From a virus: a stretch of 64,000 nt of DNA. The notes beneath the pieces are model-generated. The model was not told where the DNA came from and searched no databases. It saw nothing but the letters and a program-made list of their open reading frames with translations. Position 1 is the first letter of the stretch. Each line of letters starts with the position of its first letter. Of the stretch, positions 39,724 through 46,162 are shown piece after piece. The position numbers and the translations under genes are program-made. The DNA is taken from the IMG/VR virus record IMGVR_UViG_3300032308_002092, positions 62,001 to 126,000 of that record; one strand, given 5' to 3'.

Positions 39724-39876
39724 TTACAAACTACTCCCAAACTTCAATCTCACCACTCCGAAGGGGTCTCCCTTAGTATCCCTGTCTCTTGTACCTGCAA
39801 AATGGGCACCGAACAACAGTCTAACATTACCTTGAGAACCGAAGTCCTCATCAAAGACTGGCAGGCTTCGTCCCAT
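39724..39876 (-). CDS. 50-aa hypothetical protein
   Basis: ATG 39876 with GGAG 8-9 nt upstream, stop TAA immediately before the next ATG. FGSQGNVRLLFGAHFAGTRDRD. In another frame its 3' part reads TPSEW then TGA, the ending of GDG proteins, so it may overlie a degraded family member. Confidence 0.45.
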   Translation of the reverse strand: MGRSLPVFDEDFGSQGNVRLLFGAHFAGTRDRDTKGDPFGVVRLKFGSSL

Positions 39877-39879
39877 GCC

Positions 39880-39951
39880 TCACACTCCAACTACATACAG
39901 AACGAAGATCCCTATCAGGATGGCAGCCCAAACCCCAATTAGTATCTCCAT
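39880..39951 (-). CDS. 23-aa membrane peptide
   Basis: ATG 39951 preceded by AAGGGGATAGGG. Almost entirely hydrophobic (EILIGVWAAILIGIFVLYVV). Role unknown. Confidence 0.45.
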   Translation of the reverse strand: MEILIGVWAAILIGIFVLYVVGV

Positions 39952-39964
39952 AGTCCCTATCCCC

Positions 39965-40159
39965 TTAAAGCAGGCTCAGTATGAAGCCTAGCACCACCAA
40001 GAACACCCAAAGCACCACAGAGTACAAAACAACAGTCAAGTACCATAGCCACAAAGCGGTCATCCCGACTATCTCTCTGAAGCCGGGGATAGACATCAAA
40101 CCGCATACTGCAGCTATAGCCAACACCAGTACGACCACCCTTGCCAGTAAGCGCCGCAT
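39965..40159 (-). CDS. 64-aa membrane protein
   Basis: ATG 40159 with GGGAGGGG. Two or three hydrophobic helices covering most of the protein; no charged tail. Followed closely by the 23-aa peptide. Unknown. Confidence 0.55.
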   Translation of the reverse strand: MRRLLARVVVLVLAIAAVCGLMSIPGFREIVGMTALWLWYLTVVLYSVVLWVFLVVLGFILSLL

Positions 40160-40230
40160 AACCCCTCCCCATATCGTGATTCATATACCTTCGGAATATA
40201 ACTCAAGGGTCTGATGCCCACTTCCCACCC

Positions 40231-40440
40231 CTACTTAAACTTACAGCTCAAACCAGCTTTATTCAGGCCGTTATATCTATAGCAAATCACTTCGCTATTC
40301 TCTAGTCTGTACACACCAAAACCAACCGCCTTAGCTTCGCTAAAGCCATACTCACCGTCAACACCTCCATCAACGTTAGGCTCAGATACCCTAAAAGTAC
40401 ATCCGCTCAATACAATCAATCCAACCACTAGCACCTTCAT
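40231..40440 (-). CDS. Small lipoprotein, 69 aa
   Basis: MKVLVVGLIVLSGC is a lipoprotein signal peptide with lipobox LSGC. The mature part is about 55 residues with two Cys. GGGAGGGG precedes the ATG. Last gene before the non-coding region. Confidence 0.65.
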   Translation of the reverse strand: MKVLVVGLIVLSGCTFRVSEPNVDGGVDGEYGFSEAKAVGFGVYRLENSEVICYRYNGLNKAGLSCKFK

Positions 40441-41470
40441 AAACCCCTCCCCACAATTACCCTACAACTATCCATTATCAATTCGGAATCCCATACCTTA
40501 CCTTCCCCAAACCCTGGGTGGAAGATATAGTAACCGCCGTAACTAACTTATAAACCCCTAAAATAACCTCTTATAACAACCTATACCCACCTATACCCAG
40601 TTATAACTACCTACTAATCCCTATACCCTCAAATACCCTAATCCCCTACGTAACTACTACTATTAGATACACTTAAGTGCCAAAACCTACCGTAACTAAC
40701 ACGTACGTATCACCTTAACCCCATACCATTCCCAACCAACCACCTATACCAGTTAGTAGCACGAAAGGGATAGGGAGTGGACTGGTAGAGTTATAGTGAT
40801 AATGATCCTCACCATTACTATAGGAAAGACATAAAAACTATAGTGATTTAACTAGCCTAGGGCGAGCCTATAGGCAGGTTGTTTCCGCCCACAACTATCC
40901 CTACTCTCGCAACAACATCTCTCACTTGTGGCCACGCCGCGGTAACCTATAGGGTTACAAATCACCACGGTTTTGCCCACCTATAGGTTTACAGGTCGGG
41001 TATCCTGCTCCCTCCTACCCTATCCCTACAGATACCTCCCGGGTGGTTTGCGTGTTGTCCTAGGGGTAAATCGGGTGTCGAGGAAATCATTAGGCTTTTT
41101 GGTAGTTGGGTTGGGAATGGTGCTTTCCCCTAGGGGTAAAATGAGATAGGTGGGTGGCTTTGTTGATATTGCTAGAGATTTTAGTTTCGGGATGATAGGA
41201 GTGAGAGAAGTCCTAGGGAGTTTTGCTCGTTTTAGGGCTTCGGGTGTGGGGCGTAGCAGTGTCAGGTGGTTTGGTGGGGTTGTTGGGCTACGGGGTGGGA
41301 TAATGATATCAGTGAGTTACGGGTGTTTTGGTGGCGCGAGTTGGTGCGCTTAGGGCTGGGGGTTTATATACACTTTTATTTTGTGGTCTTGAGTTGTAGT
41401 TGGGAGAGTAGGATAAGTAGGGTGCGAATTCAAGTTGTTTGGGGGTGGCTATGATAAGCCCGTAGCCCAA
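40441..41470. other. Non-coding region with strand-composition switch (candidate origin or packaging region)
   Basis: No credible gene is seen in about 1 kb. Up to about 40,990 the plus strand is rich in C, A and T with repeats like CCTATACCC and ACTACCTA; from about 41,030 it becomes G/T-rich. Around the switch are three copies of the palindrome CCTATAGG (40867, 40946, 40980), the inverted repeat GTAACCTATAGGGTTAC and two copies of CCTAGGGGTAAA (41059, 41129). A copy of CGTAGCAGTGTCA lies at 41252. These features suit a replication origin, a terminus or a pac/cos region. Confidence 0.45.
41252..41264 (+). repeat. 13-bp repeat CGTAGCAGTGTCA, copy 2
   Basis: Exact copy, in the G/T-rich half of the non-coding region; not next to a ribozyme. 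Confidence 0.6.
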
Positions 41471-41713
41471 TCAGACTATATACTCTTCGTCTAGTGGCTC
41501 ATCGTATAGGTGAGCTATGGAGTGCCATGGTCCTGGGACTGTGAAGAGGTCTAAGTTGCCAGAGCGTATAGCGTGAGCCTTAGCCATAGCTTCGTCCATG
41601 TCAGAGTGAGAGGAAACTACCCACGTCACTAGGTTGTGGACTTCGGAATCCACCTTCACGATAGTGTCGAAAGTAGAGTGGTCGTACATCACGAAGTACC
41701 TAATAGGTTGCAT
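41471..41713 (-). CDS. Hypothetical protein, 80 aa
   Basis: AAGGAG before the ATG. Contains HNLVTWVVSSHSDMDEAMAKAH; acidic C-terminus EPLDEEYIV. Unknown. Confidence 0.6.
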   Translation of the reverse strand: MQPIRYFVMYDHSTFDTIVKVDSEVHNLVTWVVSSHSDMDEAMAKAHAIRSGNLDLFTVPGPWHSIAHLYDEPLDEEYIV

Positions 41714-41725
41714 AACATAGTCTCC

Positions 41726-41797
41726 TTACTTAATGGACAAGTTAATGAAGATGAGAGTCATTATCAACAAGAATATAGCCGCTGTGCCTGGATCCAT
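41726..41797 (-). CDS. 23-aa membrane peptide
   Basis: ATG overlaps the upstream stop (TGATG). MDPGTAAIFLLIMTLIFINL, one hydrophobic helix. The SD of the next gene follows its stop directly. Confidence 0.4.
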   Translation of the reverse strand: MDPGTAAIFLLIMTLIFINLSIK

Positions 41798-42012
41798 CAC
41801 TCTGTCTCTTCCACGGTTATGGTGTAGGACTTGTCGTACTGGTCCTTCACTATGATGGTGCGCTTAGGTGACCTAAAGCTACCGTCTTCGTTTAAGTCCA
41901 TCTTTATCTCTACGTTCCTGAGCTTTATCTCAGTCGCCTTAGGTATGGCCGCAGTGATCACATGAGTGATATAGTCGCAGTATGCTAATCTCAACCCGCT
42001 TGACTTAAACAT
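41797..42012 (-). CDS. Hypothetical protein, 71 aa
   Basis: AAGGAGG before the ATG. Beta-rich (KLRNVEIKMDLNEDGSF, RTIIVKDQYDKSYTITVEE). Lies downstream of the hammerhead at 42052-42112. Confidence 0.6.
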   Translation of the reverse strand: MFKSSGLRLAYCDYITHVITAAIPKATEIKLRNVEIKMDLNEDGSFRSPKRTIIVKDQYDKSYTITVEETE

Positions 42013-42051
42013 AGTCGTTCCTCCTTATATAGGGGATGGTATCGGAAACCG

Positions 42052-42112
42052 GACTCATCAGCATGGCTATCAGCCATGGACCTAGGATCTCGAGCGAGTC
42101 CTAGGTTTCGTC
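42052..42112 (-). ncRNA. Type II hammerhead ribozyme, long stem III
   Basis: GAC-GAAA, stem III CCUAGGA/UCCUAGG with an 11-nt loop, UC, stem I CAUGGC/GCCAUG with loop UGAUA, CUGAUGA, GUC (stem II extends to GGAC/GUCC). Lies 13 nt after the stop of paralog B (42126). Confidence 0.9.
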
Positions 42113-42125
42113 CTCGGTTACGGAC

Positions 42126-42572
42126 TTATCCCACCAGGGATCTCAAGTGCTCGGGTAGTGCGGAGAGGTCCACAGTCTTGGCAGCAGACTTAGGCTGTGG
42201 GCGGTTAGCTTCAATGAACGCTTCGAGCTCAGCTGTAACTTCAGATCCCTTAGCGATCAGAGCCGCTTTGAGAGCTAGAGCTTGCTTGAACTCTGGGCTA
42301 CCAGATCGGCTACCAGGGTTCTTGACTTCGTGCTTGACCCCACCGTTGAGGGCAGGTGACTTACGGAGCCAGTTGCTGAGCAGACCTGAAGCGTAGCTTC
42401 GCGCCTTAGCTTCGCTGTACTCCTTGCTCAAGCTGATCTCTCCGTTCATGAGTCCCGCTACGAGCATACCGATTGCTTCCTTGCGTTGCTCACTAGTTAG
42501 GGTGACTGCTTCCGCAGTTACTCCAACGATTGACTGTACGATCTCTACGACTGCCTTTGATTGTGACTTCAT
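42126..42572 (-). CDS. NPGSR-family paralog B, 148 aa
   Basis: ATG 42572 with AAGGAG. MLVAGLMNGEISLSKEYSEAK, RSYASGLLSNWLRKSPALNGG, KNPGSRSGSPEFKQALALK and SALPEHLRSLVG. It is closest to paralog C (45512). Hammerheads on both sides. Unknown function. Confidence 0.75.
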   Translation of the reverse strand: MKSQSKAVVEIVQSIVGVTAEAVTLTSEQRKEAIGMLVAGLMNGEISLSKEYSEAKARSYASGLLSNWLRKSPALNGGVKHEVKNPGSRSGSPEFKQALALKAALIAKGSEVTAELEAFIEANRPQPKSAAKTVDLSALPEHLRSLVG

Positions 42573-42591
42573 ATGTAACACTCCTTAATTA

Positions 42592-42646
42592 GACTCATCA
42601 GTGCCAGAACCTACTGGCAGATACCCTTGCTATCGGGTATTTCGTC
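42592..42646 (-). ncRNA. Type II hammerhead ribozyme
   Basis: GAC-GAAA, stem III UACCC/GGGUA, UC, stem I UGCCAG/CUGGCA with loop UAGGUU, CUGAUGA, GUC. Stem III and loop nearly match the copies at 33845 and 45981, while stem I has compensatory changes, strong evidence for a conserved RNA fold. Confidence 0.9.
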
Positions 42647-42651
42647 TTAAG

Positions 42652-42801
42652 TTACCGACAGTAGTGATCGGCGTAGTTGCAGTAGAAGTCATAGACTTCG
42701 TCGTCAGTCCACGAGTCACAAGAGTAGTCTACGTCATCGTTTCCCGCTGCGATCATCTGAGCGAGGATGATGTTCACCGTAGTGCGAAGCGAACCTCTCA
42801 T
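42652..42801 (-). CDS. 49-aa acidic Cys/Tyr-rich protein
   Basis: ATG 42801 with AAGGAG. DDVDYSCDSWTDDEVYDFYCNYADHYC: three Cys and many Asp/Tyr. Its stop is 5 nt before the hammerhead. Confidence 0.55.
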   Translation of the reverse strand: MRGSLRTTVNIILAQMIAAGNDDVDYSCDSWTDDEVYDFYCNYADHYCR

Positions 42802-42840
42802 ATGAAGCACTCCTTGGTTAATCAACCTTGGTTGGTTGAT

Positions 42841-42862
42841 AGTTATATATGGTATCGGGAAA
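42841..42862 (-). promoter_or_regulatory. Promoter-like TTTCCCGA-TATATA element
   Basis: TTTCCCGATACCATATATAACT on the minus strand; about 40-60 nt before the ATG at 42801. Confidence 0.4.
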
Positions 42863-42911
42863 CTGGGGCTGCATCGGATCGTGGGGCCGAGGTGTGGGTT
42901 CGGGTGCTGGG

Positions 42912-42924
42912 CGTAGCAGTGTCG
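42912..42924 (+). repeat. 13-bp repeat, copy 3 (last base G)
   Basis: CGTAGCAGTGTCG, one mismatch. Lies just after the stop of the gene at 42949, about 50 nt upstream (minus strand) of a TTTCCCGA element. Confidence 0.55.
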
Positions 42925-42948
42925 GGCTTCACGCAGACACCCTCGGTA

Positions 42949-43131
42949 TCACTCCAGACCCTTGCAGGAGCTAGCGTCGTTGCTCTCGTTGGCCTGACAA
43001 GCCACGTACTTCTCGCTGCTTTCCTTGGAGTTAGCCACCGAGATCTCACCTACTACGTTGATGGAGGTGTTGACTACAACTCCGCCCACGATAGCGTACA
43101 CACAGTACAAGACCACTAGTTCGATGCCCAT
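42949..43131 (-). CDS. Small exported or membrane protein, 60 aa
   Basis: Hydrophobic residues 4-22, then a soluble Cys-containing part (YVACQANESNDASSCKG) that could form a disulfide outside the cytoplasm. AAGGGG before the ATG. Confidence 0.6.
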   Translation of the reverse strand: MGIELVVLYCVYAIVGGVVVNTSINVVGEISVANSKESSEKYVACQANESNDASSCKGLE

Positions 43132-43170
43132 TATAATGCCCCTTATAAACCTTAAAGCCCACTTAAACTG

Positions 43171-43191
43171 CCATTCTAATAGCTAGAATGG
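43171..43191 (-). promoter_or_regulatory. Inverted repeat in leader
   Basis: CCATTCTA and TAGAATGG, 8-bp arms around 5 nt, in the 92-nt spacer upstream of the gene at 43131. Related half-sites (TATTCTAAAATCTAGTATG) follow, suggesting an operator. Confidence 0.35.
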
Positions 43192-43223
43192 TATTCTAAA
43201 ATCTAGTATGTTATACTTTGCCC

Positions 43224-43541
43224 TTACCCCGGCAAGTTCTGCTTGTAGTACAAGTCACCCCAGTCGATGTAGAAGTCCTCGACCTTAGCGTGATCCCAAG
43301 CGTCGGACCACAGCTTGATATCCTCGTAGCTATCCATGCTCATCTCCCTGCCAGTCACCAACTTAAAGGCATCGTTCATGAACATATTAGCGTCTACGTA
43401 GTCATGCGAAGCGCACTCATGCTTATGGTTGTGCTTGTTAGCTTCGCATATATCAACCATAGTGGCTAGACCAAGCTCAGCCATCAGTAACTCGGAGAAC
43501 TTTTCTGCTATCTGTTCGTGTAGCTCTACTTCGAAATCCAT
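43224..43541 (-). CDS. Hypothetical protein, 105 aa
   Basis: Acidic, helical, His-rich centre (ANKHNHKHECASHD). Ends NLPG like its upstream neighbour. Unknown. Confidence 0.6.
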   Translation of the reverse strand: MDFEVELHEQIAEKFSELLMAELGLATMVDICEANKHNHKHECASHDYVDANMFMNDAFKLVTGREMSMDSYEDIKLWSDAWDHAKVEDFYIDWGDLYYKQNLPG

Positions 43542-43544
43542 CGT

Positions 43545-43700
43545 TCACCCCGGTAAGTTGTCTAGTATAAAGTTAAGCTCTTCTACTACTTCGTCGGAAA
43601 CAGGTTGATCTAGTGCCTCATCAGGTACATCTGGGTAGTATTCCAGCTTGAATTCGTCCCAAGCGAACTGCATTAACTGTCTAAGCGTAAGTTCGTTCAT
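43545..43700 (-). CDS. 51-aa acidic protein
   Basis: ATG 43700 with GAGGTGG, stop TGA at 43545. Helical and acidic (DEFKLEYYPDVPDEALDQP), ending NLPG like its downstream neighbour. Overlaps the upstream stop by 4 nt. Confidence 0.55.
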   Translation of the reverse strand: MNELTLRQLMQFAWDEFKLEYYPDVPDEALDQPVSDEVVEELNFILDNLPG

Positions 43701-43906
43701 TGTCCACCTCTTTCTTCTAAGGCTTGATACACTCGCTTCAGTAGCTCTGTGGGTTCGGTATAGAAATCATCCTTATCTAACTGCACCATATCCAGGTTTA
43801 TCAGCGCCTGACTGAACCTCATATCGGGATAGGTCCTCAAGTAGGTCTCTAGTATCCGTAGTAGCTCCAAGTTAGCATGTAGTCGGACGCTCGTTGGTTG
43901 ACTCAT
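43697..43906 (-). CDS. Hypothetical protein, 69 aa
   Basis: TAGGAGG before the ATG. Starts MSQPTSVRLHANLELLRIL, the look of a small ribbon-helix-helix protein, but too short to be sure. Confidence 0.55.
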   Translation of the reverse strand: MSQPTSVRLHANLELLRILETYLRTYPDMRFSQALINLDMVQLDKDDFYTEPTELLKRVYQALEERGGQ

Positions 43907-43950
43907 AATAACCTCCTAGTTACATATAGATATAGATTCGGATACGACTA

Positions 43951-44127
43951 TCAGAACCACTCACCCTTTCTTACAATCACCACTCTACTCGCTGTATTGA
44001 CTATCATCGCTCTTCTCCTTCTGCCATCGGAGAAGTATCTCATAGCCTCTTGTAAAGCAGAGAATGAGTGTATAGTCATGAAAGACCGTGCATCAGTTGA
44101 GCCGTGCCAAACCTGAACTTGATACAT
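43951..44127 (-). CDS. Basic protein, 58 aa
   Basis: ATG 44127 with GGAG, preferred to 44139. GRRRRAMIVNTASRVVIVRKG at the end. Unknown. Confidence 0.55.
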   Translation of the reverse strand: MYQVQVWHGSTDARSFMTIHSFSALQEAMRYFSDGRRRRAMIVNTASRVVIVRKGEWF

Positions 44128-44166
44128 AATAAACTCCAATGTGTAAGAGAACTTTGTTATTCTCTT

Positions 44167-44218
44167 ATTAATAATATATAGTTACGGGAATTAAATTCCC
44201 CTGGGCGTAGCAGTGTCA
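44167..44218. repeat. ~50-bp repeated leader module, copy 1
   Basis: TTATTAATAATATATAGTTACGG, a hairpin GGGAATTAAATTCCC and CTGGGCGTAGCAGTGTCA; nearly the same module occurs at 45427-45477. It contains a TTCCCG promoter-like motif (minus strand) and copy 4 of the 13-bp repeat (44206-44218). Confidence 0.6.
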
Positions 44219-44226
44219 GATAGTGG

Positions 44227-44232
44227 TATAAT
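44227..44232 (+). promoter_or_regulatory. TATAAT -10 box for the 44255 gene
   Basis: GTGGTATAAT lies 22 nt before the ATG on the plus strand; no good -35. The 13-bp repeat occupies the -15 to -30 region. Similar TATAAT boxes precede plus-strand late genes (48751, 51924, 56501, 62977). Confidence 0.4.
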
Positions 44233-44254
44233 ACCCTTAGGTTAAGGAGAACAC

Positions 44255-44731
44255 ATGGAAAAGCTAATCAAGCATAGCAACGGGCAGTGGACACTAGTTA
44301 AGGCCAAGGACACTAGTAAGCACGGCAACTTCGGTGGTGGTAACTCCTTTGACGGAGGAGACCAGTATGTCCCCTCTAAAGAGGGTATTGCAGCAAACGC
44401 GGCTAGAGCAGCGGAGCAGAAACGCCTAGAAGCAGAAGCGAGCGCAGTATCGGCTGCACACAAAGATGTAGCCGACAGAGGCGAAGTTCGCCGACGCACC
44501 GAGCCGCCGAAAACCGTAGAAGATCACCCACTACACGGCGAGTTAGTTAATCACTTCAAGAACAAGCATGGGTTGGACCATCACGCTGCGTTTGCTGCGG
44601 CTACTCATGTCATGACTTCGGGCCTCGGCGAAAAGACTCATGAAAGTGACTCAGATAAAGCAGCTACTGGTTCTGGAGCAGCCGAGGCCAAGAAGATCCT
44701 GGCTGGTAAGGTTAAGACCAAGATCTCTTAG
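44255..44731 (+). CDS. Probable late protein, 158 aa
   Basis: AAGGAG before the ATG. MEKLIKHSNGQWTLVKAKD start, Ala-rich helix with VPSKEGIAANAARAAEQKR, then HGLDHHAAFAAATHVM. It is on the late strand, isolated among minus genes; an internal virion or head-associated protein is possible. Confidence 0.55.
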   Translation: MEKLIKHSNGQWTLVKAKDTSKHGNFGGGNSFDGGDQYVPSKEGIAANAARAAEQKRLEAEASAVSAAHKDVADRGEVRRRTEPPKTVEDHPLHGELVNHFKNKHGLDHHAAFAAATHVMTSGLGEKTHESDSDKAATGSGAAEAKKILAGKVKTKIS

Positions 44732-44733
44732 TC

Positions 44734-44747
44734 GTCTTATATAAGAC
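44734..44747. terminator. Palindrome between convergent genes
   Basis: GTCTTATATAAGAC, a perfect 14-bp palindrome, covers the stop of the minus-strand gene (44737) and abuts the stop of the 44255 gene. Likely bidirectional terminator. Confidence 0.45.
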
Positions 44748-45003
44748 CTTGTTCACTCAGTTGCTTCATCAGTGAATCATCATTCTTAGACCCAAAGACT
44801 CTCACTACATCCTCATAATCACATAGTTCATCGGGGTCGTCGTGACATACGAACGCTAGTCCTTCGACTGTCTTCCACACTGAGAACTCATATATGCAGT
44901 GAACTCCTGTCTCTACGTAACCATCAGGTTCAGTGATTGAGCCATCGAACATCTTCCCCGCTTCTAACTCTGCAACAAGTTGATCGACTGTGAACTTACT
45001 CAT
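44737..45003 (-). CDS. TGVHxIYxFxVW-family paralog 1, 88 aa
   Basis: MSKFTVDQLVAELEAGKM, TGVHCIYEFSVWKTVEGLAFVC and DPDELCDYEDVVRVF; co-linear with the protein at 45080. The pair is separated by a hammerhead ribozyme. Function unknown. Confidence 0.7.
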   Translation of the reverse strand: MSKFTVDQLVAELEAGKMFDGSITEPDGYVETGVHCIYEFSVWKTVEGLAFVCHDDPDELCDYEDVVRVFGSKNDDSLMKQLSEQGLI

Positions 45004-45021
45004 AGTGACTCCTTAAAGTTA

Positions 45022-45079
45022 GACTCATCAGTGTGACTCTTAGTCACAGACTATCTTCGTTTCGGAAGATAGTTTCGTC
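45022..45079 (-). ncRNA. Type II hammerhead ribozyme between tandem paralogs
   Basis: GAC-GAAA, stem III CUAUCUUC/GAAGAUAG with loop CGAAAC, UC, stem I UGUGAC/GUCACA with loop UAAGA, CUGAUGA, GUC. The first G follows the TAA stop of 45080 directly. Confidence 0.9.
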
Positions 45080-45346
45080 TTATGCGAGACCTACTGCACT
45101 CAGCTGCTGATCAAGAGTGTCGTCTTCCTTATCCTCCTCGAAGAACCGCTTGACATCGTCGTAAGTTAGTATCTCATCGGGGTCTTCAGTGCATATGAAC
45201 CTCAAACCTTCGTCAGTGTCCCACACCTCGAAGTCGTATATGGAGTGAACACCGGTGCTCACGCCTCCGTGTGACAGGAACTCACCTGCAGTTAGTCTAC
45301 CATCGGCGATCGCTTCTTCTAACTCTCTGACTGTGATCTTACTCAT
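45080..45346 (-). CDS. TGVHxIYxFxVW-family paralog 2, 88 aa
   Basis: MSKITVRELEEAIADGRL, TGVHSIYDFEVWDTDEGLRFIC and DPDEILTYDDVKRFFEED. Same length as paralog 1 and clearly homologous. GAGGAG before the ATG. Confidence 0.7.
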   Translation of the reverse strand: MSKITVRELEEAIADGRLTAGEFLSHGGVSTGVHSIYDFEVWDTDEGLRFICTEDPDEILTYDDVKRFFEEDKEDDTLDQQLSAVGLA

Positions 45347-45426
45347 GACTTCTCCTCATGTTGTTCACACATTAATAGAATCGGAAAACACACTAATAAA
45401 TATTTAAGTTTTTCAACTCATTTATT

Positions 45427-45477
45427 TATTAATAATATATAGTTTCGGAAACTATATCCCTGGGCGTAGCAGTGTCA
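45427..45477. repeat. ~50-bp repeated leader module, copy 2
   Basis: Second copy of the module at 44167-44218, with a hairpin ATATAGTTTCCGAAACTATAT instead of the GGGAATT one and copy 5 of the 13-bp repeat at 45465-45477. It lies between paralog C (45512) and the gene at 45346. Confidence 0.6.
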
Positions 45478-45511
45478 GTGGGTACGGGCACCACGCCCGC
45501 ACCCAACTCAC

Positions 45512-45961
45512 TTAGCCAACCAACTTCTGGAGGTGCTCGGGAAGCGCTGAGATATCCACGGTCTTCTCGGTCTTCACCGGAGCGTTGGCTGCGATGAACA
45601 TCAGGAGCCCAGTAGGAATCTCCTTGCCTTGCTCAGCCAAGTACTTCTTAAGCGCGATCGCTTGCTTGTACTCATTGCTCCCACTTCGTGAGCCTGGGTT
45701 CTTAGCTACGTACTTCACTCCGCCATTCAACTCGGGCGACTTACGTACCCAGTTGTCCAGCAGTCCCACCGAGTAACTCCTCATCTTCTCGGGAGTGTCG
45801 TGCTTAGCCCGAGCACCCGCGCTCATATCAATCTCACCATCAACCAAGCCTTGTGTGATCAGAGTCAAGCACTCTTCTTTCTGCTCCTTGGTCAACTTAA
45901 CTCCGGGAGTAAATCCCTCGATCCCACTCACGATCGCTACGACTGCATCTACTTGCTTCAT
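45512..45961 (-). CDS. NPGSR-family paralog C, 149 aa
   Basis: MKQVDAVVAIVSGIEG start, LITQGLVDGEIDMSAGARAK, RSYSVGLLDNWVRKSPELNGG, KNPGSRSGSNEYKQAIALK, SALPEHLQKLVG end. Hammerhead just upstream (45981-46035). Unknown function. Confidence 0.75.
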   Translation of the reverse strand: MKQVDAVVAIVSGIEGFTPGVKLTKEQKEECLTLITQGLVDGEIDMSAGARAKHDTPEKMRSYSVGLLDNWVRKSPELNGGVKYVAKNPGSRSGSNEYKQAIALKKYLAEQGKEIPTGLLMFIAANAPVKTEKTVDISALPEHLQKLVG

Positions 45962-45980
45962 GTAACACTCCTTAAAGTTA

Positions 45981-46035
45981 GACTCATCAGTGCAACCACT
46001 TAGTTGCAGATACCCTTGCTATCGGGTATTTCGTC
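45981..46035 (-). ncRNA. Type II hammerhead ribozyme
   Basis: GAC-GAAA, stem III UACCC/GGGUA, UC, stem I UGCAAC/GUUGCA with loop UAAGUG, CUGAUGA, GUC. It starts 1 nt after the stop of the 41-aa gene upstream and ends 19 nt before the ATG of paralog C. Confidence 0.9.
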
Positions 46036-46036
46036 C

Positions 46037-46162
46037 TCACTTCTTCTTGAACACTAGTTCCTTAATCACATCGGATACAGTCAGAACTGCGAATCCCCCG
46101 ACTAGAACAACCATCAACATCCACGAGAGTTGCCAGAGATAGATCAGGTAAATCAATTCCAT
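46037..46162 (-). CDS. 41-aa membrane protein
   Basis: ATG 46162 with AAGGAGG. Hydrophobic residues 4-30 and a KELVFKKK tail. Unknown. The 46163-46380 spacer upstream holds two TCCCGAT-type motifs (46191, 46237) and no gene. Confidence 0.5.
   Translation of the reverse strand: MELIYLIYLWQLSWMLMVVLVGGFAVLTVSDVIKELVFKKK

Noticed and set aside
39957-40184. Minus-strand frame overlapping the 64-aa membrane gene
   Set aside because: The frame at 39965-40159 has the strong SD and a coherent membrane pattern; the other is out of register without an SD.
41150-41454. Plus-strand frames in the G/T-rich half of the non-coding region
   Set aside because: Low-complexity Gly/Val/Trp products, no SD, and the strand-composition skew explains the lack of stops.
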